A stretch of 64,000 bases of DNA. Source: Verrucomicrobiota bacterium. Its GTDB lineage: Bacteria; Verrucomicrobiota; Verrucomicrobiia; Opitutales; UBA953. Made by a program: the position numbers and the translations under genes. The stretch lies in assembly GCA_030830965.1 (NCBI GenBank), contig JAURLX010000004.1, positions 62,001-126,000 of the forward strand. The letters run 5' to 3'. Below the pieces are notes generated by a model. The model was given only the letters and a program-made list of their open reading frames with translations, was not told where the DNA came from and did not search any database. Every line of letters starts with the position of its first letter. The first letter of the stretch is position 1. Positions 25,930 through 34,719 of this stretch are shown here, piece after piece.

Positions 25930-27398
25930 CCCAGGATGCGCCGGAGGAGCTGGTCGACCAGACCGGGGTTGGCCTTGCCCTGGGTCCGCTTCATGATCGG
26001 GCCCTTGAGCGCGTTGATGGCCTTCTCATTGCCGGCACGGTATTCGGCGATGGACTTGGCGACGGACGGATCGGCCACCACCTCGCGGATGATCTTCTCC
26101 AGCTCGCCGGTATCGCTGTTCTGGCGGAGGCCCTTGGCGTCGACGATCGCGGCCGCCTCGTTTCCGGTGCTGAACATCTCGGCGAAGACCTCCTTGGCCT
26201 GCTGCTTCGAGATGACGCCCTCGTCGGTGAGCTTCACGAGGCCGGCCAGGGAGGCGGGCCGGATCGGGCAGGCCGAAAGGGGGATGGGCGGCACGGCGGC
26301 GGACAGGTCGCGCAGGAGGTCGTTGGCGACGAGGTTGGCGACGCCCGATGGGTTGGCCGGATGGGCGGCCACGGCGGCCTCGAACCATTCGGCGAGGGCG
26401 CGGTCATTCACGAGGACCGAAGCGGCGGTATAAGGCAGGCCGAGCTTCTCGACGTAGCGGCGCTGGCGGTCGTAGAGGTTCTCGGGGACCTGCTTGGCGA
26501 GACGCGCGACGGTCTCGCGGGAAATCCTCAGGGCCGGGATATCCGGATCCGGGAAGTAACGGTAGTCGTGGGCGTCCTCCTTGTCGCGCAGGACGTAGCC
26601 CCGGGCGAGCTCGGCGTTCCAGCCGCGAGTCTCCTGGGTGATGGAGCGGCCGGCCTCGAGTTCGCGGACCTGGCGGGCGGTCTCGTGCAGGACGGTGTCG
26701 CGGACGCTGGAGATCGAGTTGAGGTTCTTGGTCTCAGTACGGGTGCCGAGCCTGGCGTCGCCGCGGCGGCGCACGGAGACGTTGCAGTCGCAGCGCAACT
26801 GTCCCTTCTCCATGTCACAATCGGCCACGCCGGCCTGGGTGAGCATCGCGACCAACGAACGGAGGAAGGCCTCGGCCTCCGCGGCGGAGCGCAGGTCGGG
26901 CTCGGTGACGATCTCAAGGAGCGGCACGCCCGCGCGGTTGTAGTCGACGAGCGATCCGCCGCCCGCATGGCTGAGCTTACCCACGTCCTCCTCGAGGTGC
27001 GCATGATGGATGCGGACGAACCTGTGCTCCCCCATCACGTTGCGCGAGGGACCGGGCAGCTCGATCTCGACCCGCCCGCCGACGACGACCGGGAAGTCCT
27101 TCTGCGTGAGCTGGTAGTTCTTGGGATTGTCCGGGTAGAAGTAGTTCTTCCGGTCCCAGGCGCAGCGCTCAGGAATCTCCGCGCCCACGACGAGGCCGAA
27201 TAGGACGGCCTTCTCGACCGCCTCGCGGTTGACCACCGGCAGCGTACCGGGAAGGCCGAGCACGACCGGGTCGACCTGCTCGTTGGGCTCCTTGCCGAAA
27301 CCCCAAGGGGAGGACGCGAAGACCTTGGCGCGGGTGCGCAGCTGGACGTGGACCTCGAGGCCGATGACGACTTCCCAATCCGAAGGTGCTTGGCTCAT
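25926..27398 (-). CDS. gatB: Asp-tRNA(Asn)/Glu-tRNA(Gln) amidotransferase subunit B
   Basis: GatB binds and activates misacylated Glu-tRNA(Gln) or Asp-tRNA(Asn) for amidation. The 490-residue protein begins with the family motif VIGLEVHVQLRTRAKVF, has LPGTLPVVN, NYFYPDNPKNYQLTQ and the metal-site region HLEEDVGKL. It ends with the tRNA-binding YqeY-like tail domain (KANPGLVDQLLRRIL). It overlaps gatA at ATGA. Presence of GatCAB implies the indirect route to Gln-tRNA or Asn-tRNA. Confidence 0.97.
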   Translation of the reverse strand: MSQAPSDWEVVIGLEVHVQLRTRAKVFASSPWGFGKEPNEQVDPVVLGLPGTLPVVNREAVEKAVLFGLVVGAEIPERCAWDRKNYFYPDNPKNYQLTQKDFPVVVGGRVEIELPGPSRNVMGEHRFVRIHHAHLEEDVGKLSHAGGGSLVDYNRAGVPLLEIVTEPDLRSAAEAEAFLRSLVAMLTQAGVADCDMEKGQLRCDCNVSVRRRGDARLGTRTETKNLNSISSVRDTVLHETARQVRELEAGRSITQETRGWNAELARGYVLRDKEDAHDYRYFPDPDIPALRISRETVARLAKQVPENLYDRQRRYVEKLGLPYTAASVLVNDRALAEWFEAAVAAHPANPSGVANLVANDLLRDLSAAVPPIPLSACPIRPASLAGLVKLTDEGVISKQQAKEVFAEMFSTGNEAAAIVDAKGLRQNSDTGELEKIIREVVADPSVAKSIAEYRAGNEKAINALKGPIMKRTQGKANPGLVDQLLRRILG

Positions 27399-28852
27399 AG
27401 CGGGGCTTGCTGGTGGGCGTAGCCATGGGCGTCCTCGAACAGACGGCCCGCGGCCAGCAGCTTCGACTCGGAAAGCGGCGCTCCGACGAGATGGAACCCG
27501 ACCGGCAGACGGCCGGACGCGCCGCAGGGCACCGAGATCGCCGGAAGGCCGGCGAGGTTGGCGGGAATCGTGAAGACGTCCTCGAGGTAGAGCTGCAGGG
27601 GATCCGCGGCCTTCTCACCGACCTTGAAGGCGGGCGTCGGGACGGTCGGGGTGAGCAGCACGTCGACGCCGGAGAGGGCGGCGAGGTACTCGGCGCGGAT
27701 CTTCGCGCGGGCGCGGAGGGCGCGGACGTAATAGGCGTCGGCGTAACCGGCGCTGAGCACGAAGGTGCCGAGAAGGATGCGGCGCTTCACCTCCGGTCCG
27801 AATCCTTCGGAGCGGCTGGCGGTCATCATCTCGACCGGCGTCCCGGAGACGGCGGAGCGATGTCCGTAGCGGACGCCGTCATAACGTCCGAGATTCGAGG
27901 AGGCCTCGGCGGTCGCGACGACGTAGTAAGTCGGGACGGCGAGGTCGGCGGAGGGCAGCTCGACCTCGGAGACCGCGCAGCCCTGCGAGCGGTAGAACTC
28001 GACGGCGGCGTTGACGGCGGCGGCCACCTCGGTGGCGACGCCCTTGCCGAGAAAGCCCTTCGGGACGCCGATGCGCAGCTTGCGCGCGTCGCCAGCAGGC
28101 GTGAGCGCGCGGCCGGAGGGACCGAAGCACGTCATGTCCCGCGCGTCCGCCGAAGCCAGGGCATCGAGCAGCAGCGCGCAGTCCTCGACGCTGCGAGCCA
28201 TGGGTCCGATCTGGTCGAGCGAGGAGGCGAAGGCGACGAGGCCGAAGCGCGAGATGAGCCCGTAGGTGGGCTTGAGCCCGACCACGCCGCAATGCGAGGC
28301 GGGCTGGCGGATCGATCCGCCGGTGTCGGACCCGAGCGCTAGCGGCACGAGGCCGGCGGCCAGCGCGGCGGCGCTGCCGCCGGATGATCCGCCCGGGATG
28401 CGTTCGAGGTCCCAAGGATTGAAGGCCTTGCGGAAGGCGGAGTTCTCCGTGGAGGAGCCCATGGCGAACTCGTCCATGTTCAGACGTCCGAAGAGGATGG
28501 CGCCCGCGGCGCGGAGCCTCTCGGCGACGTGCGAGTCGTAGGGCGAGACCAACGGCGCGAGCATCTTGCTCGAGCACGTGAGCGGCTGTCCCTTCACCGC
28601 AATGTTGTCCTTGATCCCGACCGGGATGCCTTCGAGCGGCCCCCTGCCCTGCCCCGCCTTGCGACGGACGTCGGAGGCGTCGGCCTGCGCGAGCACGTCG
28701 GCCTGATCGAGGTGCGTGAAGGCTCCGACCTTGTCGTTGAGCGTCCGGTGGCGGGCGATCAGGGCCTCGCACAGCGCGCGCGAGGTGAACGCGCCGGACG
28801 CCAGACGTCGTCCGAGTTCGGCGGCGGAAAGCTCATGGAGCGCGTCGGCCAT
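27395..28852 (-). CDS. gatA: Asp-tRNA(Asn)/Glu-tRNA(Gln) amidotransferase subunit A
   Basis: GatA is the amidase subunit that releases ammonia from glutamine for the GatB site. The 485-residue protein carries the Ser-cisSer-Lys triad in its usual contexts: Lys in GIPVGIKDNIAVKG, and the glycine/serine-rich GGSSGGSAAALAAG followed by GSDTGGSIRQPAS. Length is normal. Gene order pheT-gatC-gatA-gatB with 3-nt gaps or overlaps indicates one operon. Confidence 0.97.
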   Translation of the reverse strand: MADALHELSAAELGRRLASGAFTSRALCEALIARHRTLNDKVGAFTHLDQADVLAQADASDVRRKAGQGRGPLEGIPVGIKDNIAVKGQPLTCSSKMLAPLVSPYDSHVAERLRAAGAILFGRLNMDEFAMGSSTENSAFRKAFNPWDLERIPGGSSGGSAAALAAGLVPLALGSDTGGSIRQPASHCGVVGLKPTYGLISRFGLVAFASSLDQIGPMARSVEDCALLLDALASADARDMTCFGPSGRALTPAGDARKLRIGVPKGFLGKGVATEVAAAVNAAVEFYRSQGCAVSEVELPSADLAVPTYYVVATAEASSNLGRYDGVRYGHRSAVSGTPVEMMTASRSEGFGPEVKRRILLGTFVLSAGYADAYYVRALRARAKIRAEYLAALSGVDVLLTPTVPTPAFKVGEKAADPLQLYLEDVFTIPANLAGLPAISVPCGASGRLPVGFHLVGAPLSESKLLAAGRLFEDAHGYAHQQAPL

Positions 28853-28855
28853 GGC

Positions 28856-29146
28856 TTATGACTCGTCGTCCACCACGCGCGGGACGGAGATCTGCCCGTC
28901 ACGCGAGGCGGGCGCGAGGCGCGTGACGGCCTCGACTCCGAGGACCGGACCGGGCTCATCGGAACGCAGGGCGGATTCGTCGACGACGCGCGCGTCGTCG
29001 GCCGTCGCGGGCAGATCGGCCTTCGCCAGCGCCTGGAAGTGGCCCAGGACCTGGCCCAACTGCGAGGCGTACAGCGCCTTCTCCTCGGCCGTGAGGCTCA
29101 GACGGGCGAGCTTCGCCAGGTGGTCGATGTCGAAGCCTTCGGCCAT
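28856..29146 (-). CDS. gatC: Asp-tRNA(Asn)/Glu-tRNA(Gln) amidotransferase subunit C
   Basis: GatC is the small subunit that wraps GatA and GatB together. The 96-residue protein has the family pattern: IDHLAKLARLSLTAEEK at the start, QLGQVLGHFQALAKAD in the middle and LRSDEPGP toward the end. It starts 2 nt after the pheT stop and ends 3 nt before gatA. Confidence 0.95.
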   Translation of the reverse strand: MAEGFDIDHLAKLARLSLTAEEKALYASQLGQVLGHFQALAKADLPATADDARVVDESALRSDEPGPVLGVEAVTRLAPASRDGQISVPRVVDDES

Positions 29147-29148
29147 GC

Positions 29149-31572
29149 TCAGCGCTGCACCGTCCAGCCGGCCCCCTTCTCCAGTGCCGTCATGACCGCC
29201 TCGAGCGCCTTGGCGGCCTCTTCACCAGTGAGCGTGCGTGACGCGTGGCGCCAGCGCACCTCGAAGACGAGCGCCCGGGATCCTGCGGCGAGCTTGCCGC
29301 CGCTGAAGACGTCGAAGCAGGTGACGGACTCCAGGGTGAACTCCTTGCCGGCGGCCTTGGCCGCGGCCTGACGGACACGGGACTCGACCTCGGCGGCGGC
29401 CACGGCTTCGGGCACGACCACGGACACGTCGCGGGTGACAGGCGGGAAGGAGGAGAAGGCCTCGAAGCGCGGCGTCTTGCGGGCCTCGGCGAGCGCGGAG
29501 CGTGGAATCAAAGCCTCGCCGGCGACGACCGGGCCGCGCAGCCCTAGCGAACGCGTCCAGCGAAGGTCGAGCACGCCGGCGGCCCCATCGAGGGAGCGGG
29601 CGCGATCGAGCAGCGCCGAGGCGTGGCCGGCCTGCCAGAGTCCGCCGGAAGCGGCGCCGAACGAAAGCCGGGCCTGGCCGGCGCCGGCCAGGGCGGCGAC
29701 GTCAAGGACCAGCCGCTTCATGCGCTGGGCATCCCAGGGCTCGCGTGATTTCCAGGAACGCGTGAGCGGATCGGCGAGCGCGGCGAAGGCCACCGCGAGG
29801 TGTTCGCGCACCTGACCGTCGGGCTGAGGGCGGAAGACCACCCCCACCTCGAAGACCGCGCGAAGGTCGGCGTGGACCGAAGCGTTGAGCGCGAGGGCGC
29901 CGGCGAGCCCGGGCAGGAGCGAGGCGCGCAGGTGCGTCTGCTCGGCGGTCAGCGGGTTCTCGATCGCGAGGGCCGGGGCGAGGTCGCCGCCGAGCGTGCG
30001 CGCCAGCTCGGCCGCGTCGCGCATCGAGTAGTGGCAGCATTCCGTGAAGCCGGCGCCGATGAGGCGGGCCGAGGCCTCGCGGGCGAAGGCGGCGGAAGGC
30101 GCGTCCTCGTCGCCGGGGGCCGGGGCGGCCGGACGACCGACGGGGACGTTGTCCGTACCGTGGATGCGGACGAATTCCTCGACCAGGTCGATCGGGCGCG
30201 TGACGTCGGAGCGGAAGGACGGAACCGTGACGGACAGTCCGGAGCCGGCGGACTTGACCGTGAACCCGAGCCGCGTGAGCGCGGCGGACACGTCGGCGTC
30301 GGAGACCGGGGCGCCGACCTTGGCGGCAACGAAACCGGCGGGAAGGTCGACCGTGACGTCCGCGCGCGGCGGACGGCCGGCGGCGACGGCGGGACCGACG
30401 GGCTCGGCGCCGGCGAGCTTGACGAGGAGATCGGCGGCGAGGCGCGAGGCGAGCTCGACCCCTGCGGGGTCGACGTCGCGGGCGAAGCGGTGGGAGGAAT
30501 CCGTGCTCACGCCGAGACGGCGGGCCGCACGGCGCACGTCGGCCGGACGGAACCAGGCGGACTCCAGGAGGACCTCGGTCGTGGCTTCGGACACGCCGGA
30601 GCCGGCGCCGCCCATGACGCCCGCGAGGACCAGGGCGCGCGCCTCGTCGGCGATCACGCAGACCGTGCCGTCGAGCGCGACCTTGCGCCCGTCGAGCAAC
30701 GCGAGCGTCTCGCCGTCGCGGGCGGGCCGAACCTCGACCGCGCCCTTCACGGCGGCCGCGTCGAAGGCGTGGAGCGGCTGCCCCAGCTCGAGCATCACCC
30801 AGTTGGTGATGTCGACGACGTTGTTGATCGGACGGAGGCCCGCGGCCTCGAGGTCGCGGCGCAGCCAGTCGGGCGAGGGCCCGACCTTCACGCTGCGGAA
30901 GGCCCGCAGGGTGTAGTAGGGGCAGGCATCGGAGGAGAGGCGCACCTGACGGGGGCCGCCGGAGGCCTGCGAACCTGGGGGGGTCGAGTGCGAGAGCGGC
31001 AGCAGCGGCCGGCCGAGCGCGGCGGAGAGCTCGCGGGCCACCCCGCGGATTCCGAGGCAGTCGCCGCGATTGGGCGTCACCGAGATCTCGAGCACCGTGT
31101 CAGGAGGGCCGTAGAGCGCGTTGAGCGGCGTGCCGACGGCGGGGGCCCGGGGCGTGAGGATGAGGAGACCGTCCTCGCCCTTGCCGAGGCCAAGTTCCTC
31201 CGAGGAGCACATCATGCCGGCCGAGTCGACGTCGCGCAGCTTGGAGACCTTGATCTCGAAACCGCCGGGCATGACCGTGCCGGGGAGTGCGACCGGCACC
31301 CGATCGCCCGCCTTGAAGTTCTTGGCGCCGCAGACGATCTGACGCGGCGCGCCATCGCCCACGTCGACCTGGCAGACGCTGAGACGGTCCGCCTTCGGGT
31401 GCTTCTCGAAGGACCTGATCTCGCCGACCACGACCTGGGGCAGCGGCGCGAGGCCGAAGGTCGTGACCGATTCGACCTCGAGGCCGAGCATAGGCAGGAC
31501 CTCCGCGACCCTGTCGGCGGAGACGCCGGCGAGGTCCACGTGGCGGGAGAGCGACTGGAGGGAGACCTTCAT
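29149..31572 (-). CDS. pheT: Phenylalanyl-tRNA synthetase beta subunit
   Basis: PheT joins PheS in the (alpha-beta)2 enzyme that charges tRNA-Phe; it supplies tRNA recognition and the editing site. The 807-residue protein has normal length: N-terminal EMAP/OB tRNA-binding domain (VVVGEIRSFEKHPKADRLSVCQVDVG, about 46-150), B3/B4 editing domain (about 210-390), B5 domain and the C-terminal anticodon-binding FDX-ACB domain (FSSFPPVTRDVSVVVPE). It directly follows pheS and precedes gatC. Confidence 0.97.
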   Translation of the reverse strand: MKVSLQSLSRHVDLAGVSADRVAEVLPMLGLEVESVTTFGLAPLPQVVVGEIRSFEKHPKADRLSVCQVDVGDGAPRQIVCGAKNFKAGDRVPVALPGTVMPGGFEIKVSKLRDVDSAGMMCSSEELGLGKGEDGLLILTPRAPAVGTPLNALYGPPDTVLEISVTPNRGDCLGIRGVARELSAALGRPLLPLSHSTPPGSQASGGPRQVRLSSDACPYYTLRAFRSVKVGPSPDWLRRDLEAAGLRPINNVVDITNWVMLELGQPLHAFDAAAVKGAVEVRPARDGETLALLDGRKVALDGTVCVIADEARALVLAGVMGGAGSGVSEATTEVLLESAWFRPADVRRAARRLGVSTDSSHRFARDVDPAGVELASRLAADLLVKLAGAEPVGPAVAAGRPPRADVTVDLPAGFVAAKVGAPVSDADVSAALTRLGFTVKSAGSGLSVTVPSFRSDVTRPIDLVEEFVRIHGTDNVPVGRPAAPAPGDEDAPSAAFAREASARLIGAGFTECCHYSMRDAAELARTLGGDLAPALAIENPLTAEQTHLRASLLPGLAGALALNASVHADLRAVFEVGVVFRPQPDGQVREHLAVAFAALADPLTRSWKSREPWDAQRMKRLVLDVAALAGAGQARLSFGAASGGLWQAGHASALLDRARSLDGAAGVLDLRWTRSLGLRGPVVAGEALIPRSALAEARKTPRFEAFSSFPPVTRDVSVVVPEAVAAAEVESRVRQAAAKAAGKEFTLESVTCFDVFSGGKLAAGSRALVFEVRWRHASRTLTGEEAAKALEAVMTALEKGAGWTVQR

Positions 31573-31579
31573 GTCCGTG

Positions 31580-32620
31580 TCAGGCGAACTGGCGCAGGAA
31601 GCGCGCGTCGTTGGCGTAGAAGTGGCGGATGTCGTCGATGCCGTGGACCAGCATCGCGATGCGTTCGAGGCCGAGACCGAAGGCGAGGCCTGACCATTCC
31701 TGCGGATCGAGGCCGCAGAGCTCGAGGACCTTGGGGTCGACCAGGCCGCAGCCCATGATCTCGAGCCAGCGCCCGGAGAGACGCCCGAGATTCGGCGAAC
31801 GCAGGTCCATCTCGAAGCTCGGCTCCGTGAACGGGAAGAACGAGGGGCGGAGACGGGTCTCGGCGTCGGGTCCGAACGTCTCCTTCACGAAGAAGTCGAG
31901 GACCCCGCGCAGGTCGGCGAGCGTGACCTGCCGATCGATCCAGAGCCCTTCGACCTGATGGAAGTTGGCGGAGTGGGTGGCGTCGACCGCGTCGCGGCGG
32001 AAGCACCGGCCTGGAGCGACGATGCGGAACGGCGGCTTGCGCGAGAGCATCGTGCGCACCTGGACGCTCGAGGTGTGGGTGCGGAGCAGTACGGCCTCGG
32101 AGCCCTTGCGCGGGGCGTCAGCGGAGCGGAACGCGGCGGGCAGGTAGAGCGTGTCCTGCATGTCGCGCGCAGGATGGTCGGCCGGCGTGTTGAGCGCGTC
32201 GAAGCAGTGCCACTCCGTCTCGACCTCGGGCCCTTCGGCCACGGTGAAGCCCAGCTTGCGGAAGGAGGCCAGCATGCGCTCACGCGTGCGGCTGAGCGGG
32301 TGCGCCGAGCCGGCGGGGACGTCGGGCGAAGGCAGCGAGGGGTCGGCCGGCGCGCCGAGGGCGTCGGCGATCTCGGCGTCCTCGACCTTGGCCAGGAGCG
32401 CGGCCAGCAGCTCCTCGACGGACTTCTTCGCCTCGTTGATCAACTTGCCGACGACCGGACGCTCCTCCTTCGAGAGGGCGGCCATCCCCTTCATGACCTG
32501 GGTCAGGGTCCCGTTGGGCCCGACCACGCGAGCCTTGAAAGCCTCCAGCTCGGCGCGGGTCGTGACCGCGGCCGATTCCTGCTGGGCCGTGGCCACGATG
32601 CTGGCGAGCTGCTGCTGCAT
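31580..32620 (-). CDS. pheS: Phenylalanyl-tRNA synthetase alpha subunit
   Basis: The catalytic subunit of PheRS. The 346-residue protein has a coiled N-terminal arm (about 1-100) and the class II core: motif 1 region HPLSRTRERMLASFRKLGF, motif 2 FRIVAPGRCFRRDAVDATHS, and motif 3 GLAFGLGLERIAMLVHGIDDIR. The start at 32620 (MQQQLASIVA) is preferred over an in-frame TTG at 32656 because it gives normal family length. A terminator-like hairpin lies just upstream. Confidence 0.95.
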   Translation of the reverse strand: MQQQLASIVATAQQESAAVTTRAELEAFKARVVGPNGTLTQVMKGMAALSKEERPVVGKLINEAKKSVEELLAALLAKVEDAEIADALGAPADPSLPSPDVPAGSAHPLSRTRERMLASFRKLGFTVAEGPEVETEWHCFDALNTPADHPARDMQDTLYLPAAFRSADAPRKGSEAVLLRTHTSSVQVRTMLSRKPPFRIVAPGRCFRRDAVDATHSANFHQVEGLWIDRQVTLADLRGVLDFFVKETFGPDAETRLRPSFFPFTEPSFEMDLRSPNLGRLSGRWLEIMGCGLVDPKVLELCGLDPQEWSGLAFGLGLERIAMLVHGIDDIRHFYANDARFLRQFA

Positions 32621-32673
32621 GCTTTTCTTTTGTGCCCCGGAGGGGGTGGGCGGCAAGCGAAAGCACCCCCGCG

Positions 32674-32703
32674 AAAAGAAGAAGCCCCGGGGGCCGGGGC
32701 TTC
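32674..32703 (-). terminator. Terminator or attenuator between rplT and pheS
   Basis: Perfect stem GAAGCCCCGG / CCGGGGCTTC with a 3-nt loop, followed on the minus strand by TTCTTTT. It lies between rplT and pheS, 54 nt before the pheS ATG. In enterobacteria the pheST operon is attenuated at a comparable place, so partial read-through control is plausible; I see no Phe-rich leader peptide. Confidence 0.75.
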
Positions 32704-32728
32704 GCGAGGAGGTCCGCTCGGGGCGGGC

Positions 32729-33085
32729 TTAGGCGAGGGCGGCCTTGGCCTTCTGGACGATGGCCTCGAAGGCGGGCGCGTCGTTGATGGCGAGCTCGCT
32801 GAGGTTCTTACGGTCCATGATGATGTCGGCCTTCTTGAGCCCGGCGATCAGGCGGCTGTAGGTGATCCCCAGGGGCCGGCAGGCGGCGTTGAGGCGCACG
32901 ATCCACAGCTGGCGGAACGTCGACTTGTTCTTACGGCGGTCGCGGTAGGCGAACTTCTGGGCGCGCTGGGTCGCCTCGAGGGCGTACACGTAGAGGCGCG
33001 ACTTGTTCCCGAAGTAGCCCTTGGCCGACGCGATGGTGCGGCGCTTACGCGCCTTGGTGGCCGGACCGTTGGTTGCTCTAGGCAT
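32729..33085 (-). CDS. rplT: 50S ribosomal protein L20
   Basis: L20 is an early-assembly 23S rRNA-binding protein. The 118-residue sequence is typical: an arginine/lysine-rich N-terminal extension (RATNGPATKARKRRTIASA), GYFGNKSRLYVYA, RQLWIVRLNAACRPLGITYS and the DRKNLSELA region. It follows rpmI, as usual, but infC is not upstream of rpmI here. The region before its start is CA-rich (ACCAACACCCAACACACATACC) with no Shine-Dalgarno sequence. Confidence 0.97.
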   Translation of the reverse strand: MPRATNGPATKARKRRTIASAKGYFGNKSRLYVYALEATQRAQKFAYRDRRKNKSTFRQLWIVRLNAACRPLGITYSRLIAGLKKADIIMDRKNLSELAINDAPAFEAIVQKAKAALA

Positions 33086-33166
33086 GTTGGTATGTGTGTT
33101 GGGTGTTGGTATTAGGGCCTCGGGGTCGCCTTAGACACCCGTTCGGCCCGAAATCGGGGAAGACGC

Positions 33167-33358
33167 TCAGGCGAAGGGCATCGAGGCCAGCATCTTCTTC
33201 TCGAAGCCGGAGTCGACCCGCTTGGCCTTGTTGGCGCGGCGACGCTGCTTGCGGGACTTCGAGCTGAGAAGATGGCGCGTGTTCGGGGAGCGGCGCATGA
33301 CCTTGCCGGAGCCGGTGATCTTGAAGCGCTTGGAGATGGACTTGCGGGTCTTCTGCAT
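33167..33358 (-). CDS. rpmI: 50S ribosomal protein L35
   Basis: The 63-residue L35 protein has the family pattern: MQKTRKSISKRFKITGSGKV followed by RRSPNTRHLLSSKSRKQRRR and a short C-terminal tail. It is the first gene of the rpmI-rplT-pheST-gatCAB run. The frame continues upstream without homology, so the ATG at 33358 is the start. The 132-nt divergent region to the peroxiredoxin gene must hold its promoter; I could not place it with confidence. Confidence 0.95.
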   Translation of the reverse strand: MQKTRKSISKRFKITGSGKVMRRSPNTRHLLSSKSRKQRRRANKAKRVDSGFEKKMLASMPFA

Positions 33359-33490
33359 GGCGGAAAGGGGTTGAACAAAGGGGTCGGGGACGGGGATGTA
33401 AAGGGGAAAGGGGGCGACATGGCGCGCCCTCGGTAACGTTTGACTTAGGGCCCAGCGCCCTTCCCTTGCCGGGACAAACCATCCGAAACC

Positions 33491-33967
33491 ATGATTTCCA
33501 TCGGTAAAAGCCCCAAGCTTAACTTCAAAGTCGACGCCCTGATGGCGGGAAGGGTCGTGCAGACCGACTTCGCCGGACTCCTTGACGGCCCCTGCGTGGT
33601 CTCGGTCTACATGCGCAACAACACCTCGGCCTGCGACAAACAAGCAGCAGAGCTCGGAAAAGTAATGCAAACCATTGGAAGGAAAGGATTTAAGCTTATT
33701 GCAGTCTCTCGGGACAAAATCAGTTCGCACGAAAAATACGCCGCCAAGCACGGCTACAAATTCACCCTGGTCGCCGACCCCGAGGATCTTTTCTCGAAGG
33801 CGGTGGATGGCATGGTCGAGAAATCCATGTACGGGAAGAAGTACCTGGGGCCGGCCAGGGCGGCCTACGTCCTGGACGCCAAAGGCAGGCTCGTCGGCGC
33901 GGTGCCCAAGGTCGACGCGGCGGAGCACGGCAAGCAGCTGCTGACCGCCCTCGCGGCGCTCAAGTGA
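33491..33967 (+). CDS. Peroxiredoxin of the AhpC/TSA superfamily (BCP-like)
   Basis: A 158-residue thiol peroxidase that reduces peroxides. The peroxidatic cysteine is C48 in the active-site segment YMRNNTSACDKQ, with T45 three residues before it as in PrxQ/BCP. C35 is a second cysteine, and an alignment is needed to see whether it resolves the disulfide. Later parts (KGFKLIAVSRDKISSHEKYA, YVLDAKGRLVGAV) follow the thioredoxin fold. Codons around 33650-33740 are less GC-rich than neighbours. A TTGACT box lies at 33440. Divergent from rpmI. Confidence 0.85.
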   Translation: MISIGKSPKLNFKVDALMAGRVVQTDFAGLLDGPCVVSVYMRNNTSACDKQAAELGKVMQTIGRKGFKLIAVSRDKISSHEKYAAKHGYKFTLVADPEDLFSKAVDGMVEKSMYGKKYLGPARAAYVLDAKGRLVGAVPKVDAAEHGKQLLTALAALK

Positions 33968-34049
33968 GATGAAGCCCCGTTGAATCGGGACTTGAACCTG
34001 TCCCCGGAAAAAGAGATTTTCGGAGGACAGACGCCCGCAGAGCTACCTA

Positions 34050-34715
34050 ATGGCCACCCCTTATCGCCCCTCCGGCCCCCGGCCGAAATCGTCGAATCAG
34101 AACCAGCGGAGGGACCAACGGAAGGAAGACAAAGGGCCGCGTCGCAACGATCGCATCCGCTCGCCCGAGGTGCGCGTCATTTCCGGCAAAGGGGAGATGG
34201 TGGGCATCATGCCCACCCCCAAGGCCCTGGAGCTGGCGCGCGAGCTCGGCGTGGACCTGATCGAGATCTCGGCCAACGCGCAGCCCCCGGTCTGCAAGCT
34301 CATCGAGTACGGCAAGTACCTCTACGAGGAGGCCAAGAAGCACAAGCACCAGAAGTCCGCGAGCAAGGTCAAGGAGATCAAGCTGCGCCCCCGCATCGAC
34401 GTGCACGACCTCATGATCAAGGTGCGGCGCGCCGAGAACTTCCTCTACCACGGGCACAAGGTGAAGCTGCTCCTGCAGTTCCGCTACCGCGAGCTCGAGC
34501 ACCCGGAGATCGGCGTCGACACCATCAAGCGTGCCATCCAGGAGCTCGCCCACATCAGCACGCACGACAACGAGCCCAAGCGCAACGGGCGCGCCATCGT
34601 GGTCGGCCTGACCCCCGTCCAGCAGAACCGGCGCAAGCTCGTCCATAACGCCGCGCCGGGCGAGGAGGACGGGGAGGACGACTCGGGCGAGATCGACGGC
34701 GACGACCAGGAGTGA
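34050..34715 (+). CDS. infC: Translation initiation factor IF-3
   Basis: IF-3 binds the 30S subunit, checks start-codon pairing and prevents subunit joining. The 221-residue protein has a basic disordered extension (1-33), the N-terminal IF-3 domain (NDRIRSPEVRVISGKGEMVG), the linker helix and the C-terminal domain (IKLRPRIDVHDLMIKVRRAE). An acidic tail (EEDGEDDSGEIDGDDQE) follows. Its ATG start is unusual only in that E. coli uses AUU. It is separated from, and divergent to, rpmI-rplT. A TTGAAC-17-GATTTT promoter starts at 33990, giving a leader of about 30 nt. Confidence 0.96.
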   Translation: MATPYRPSGPRPKSSNQNQRRDQRKEDKGPRRNDRIRSPEVRVISGKGEMVGIMPTPKALELARELGVDLIEISANAQPPVCKLIEYGKYLYEEAKKHKHQKSASKVKEIKLRPRIDVHDLMIKVRRAENFLYHGHKVKLLLQFRYRELEHPEIGVDTIKRAIQELAHISTHDNEPKRNGRAIVVGLTPVQQNRRKLVHNAAPGEEDGEDDSGEIDGDDQE

Positions 34716-34719
34716 GCCG

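Noticed and set aside
29800-31758. A 652-codon open frame on the plus strand opposite pheT
   Set aside because: It is the complement of a well-supported gene; the product is Arg/Asp/Gly/Val-rich low-information sequence with no motifs. Long antisense open frames are expected at this GC content.
33650-33750. Horizontal transfer of the peroxiredoxin gene because of lower GC
   Set aside because: The dip is short and limited to part of one gene; flanking codons match the genome style.
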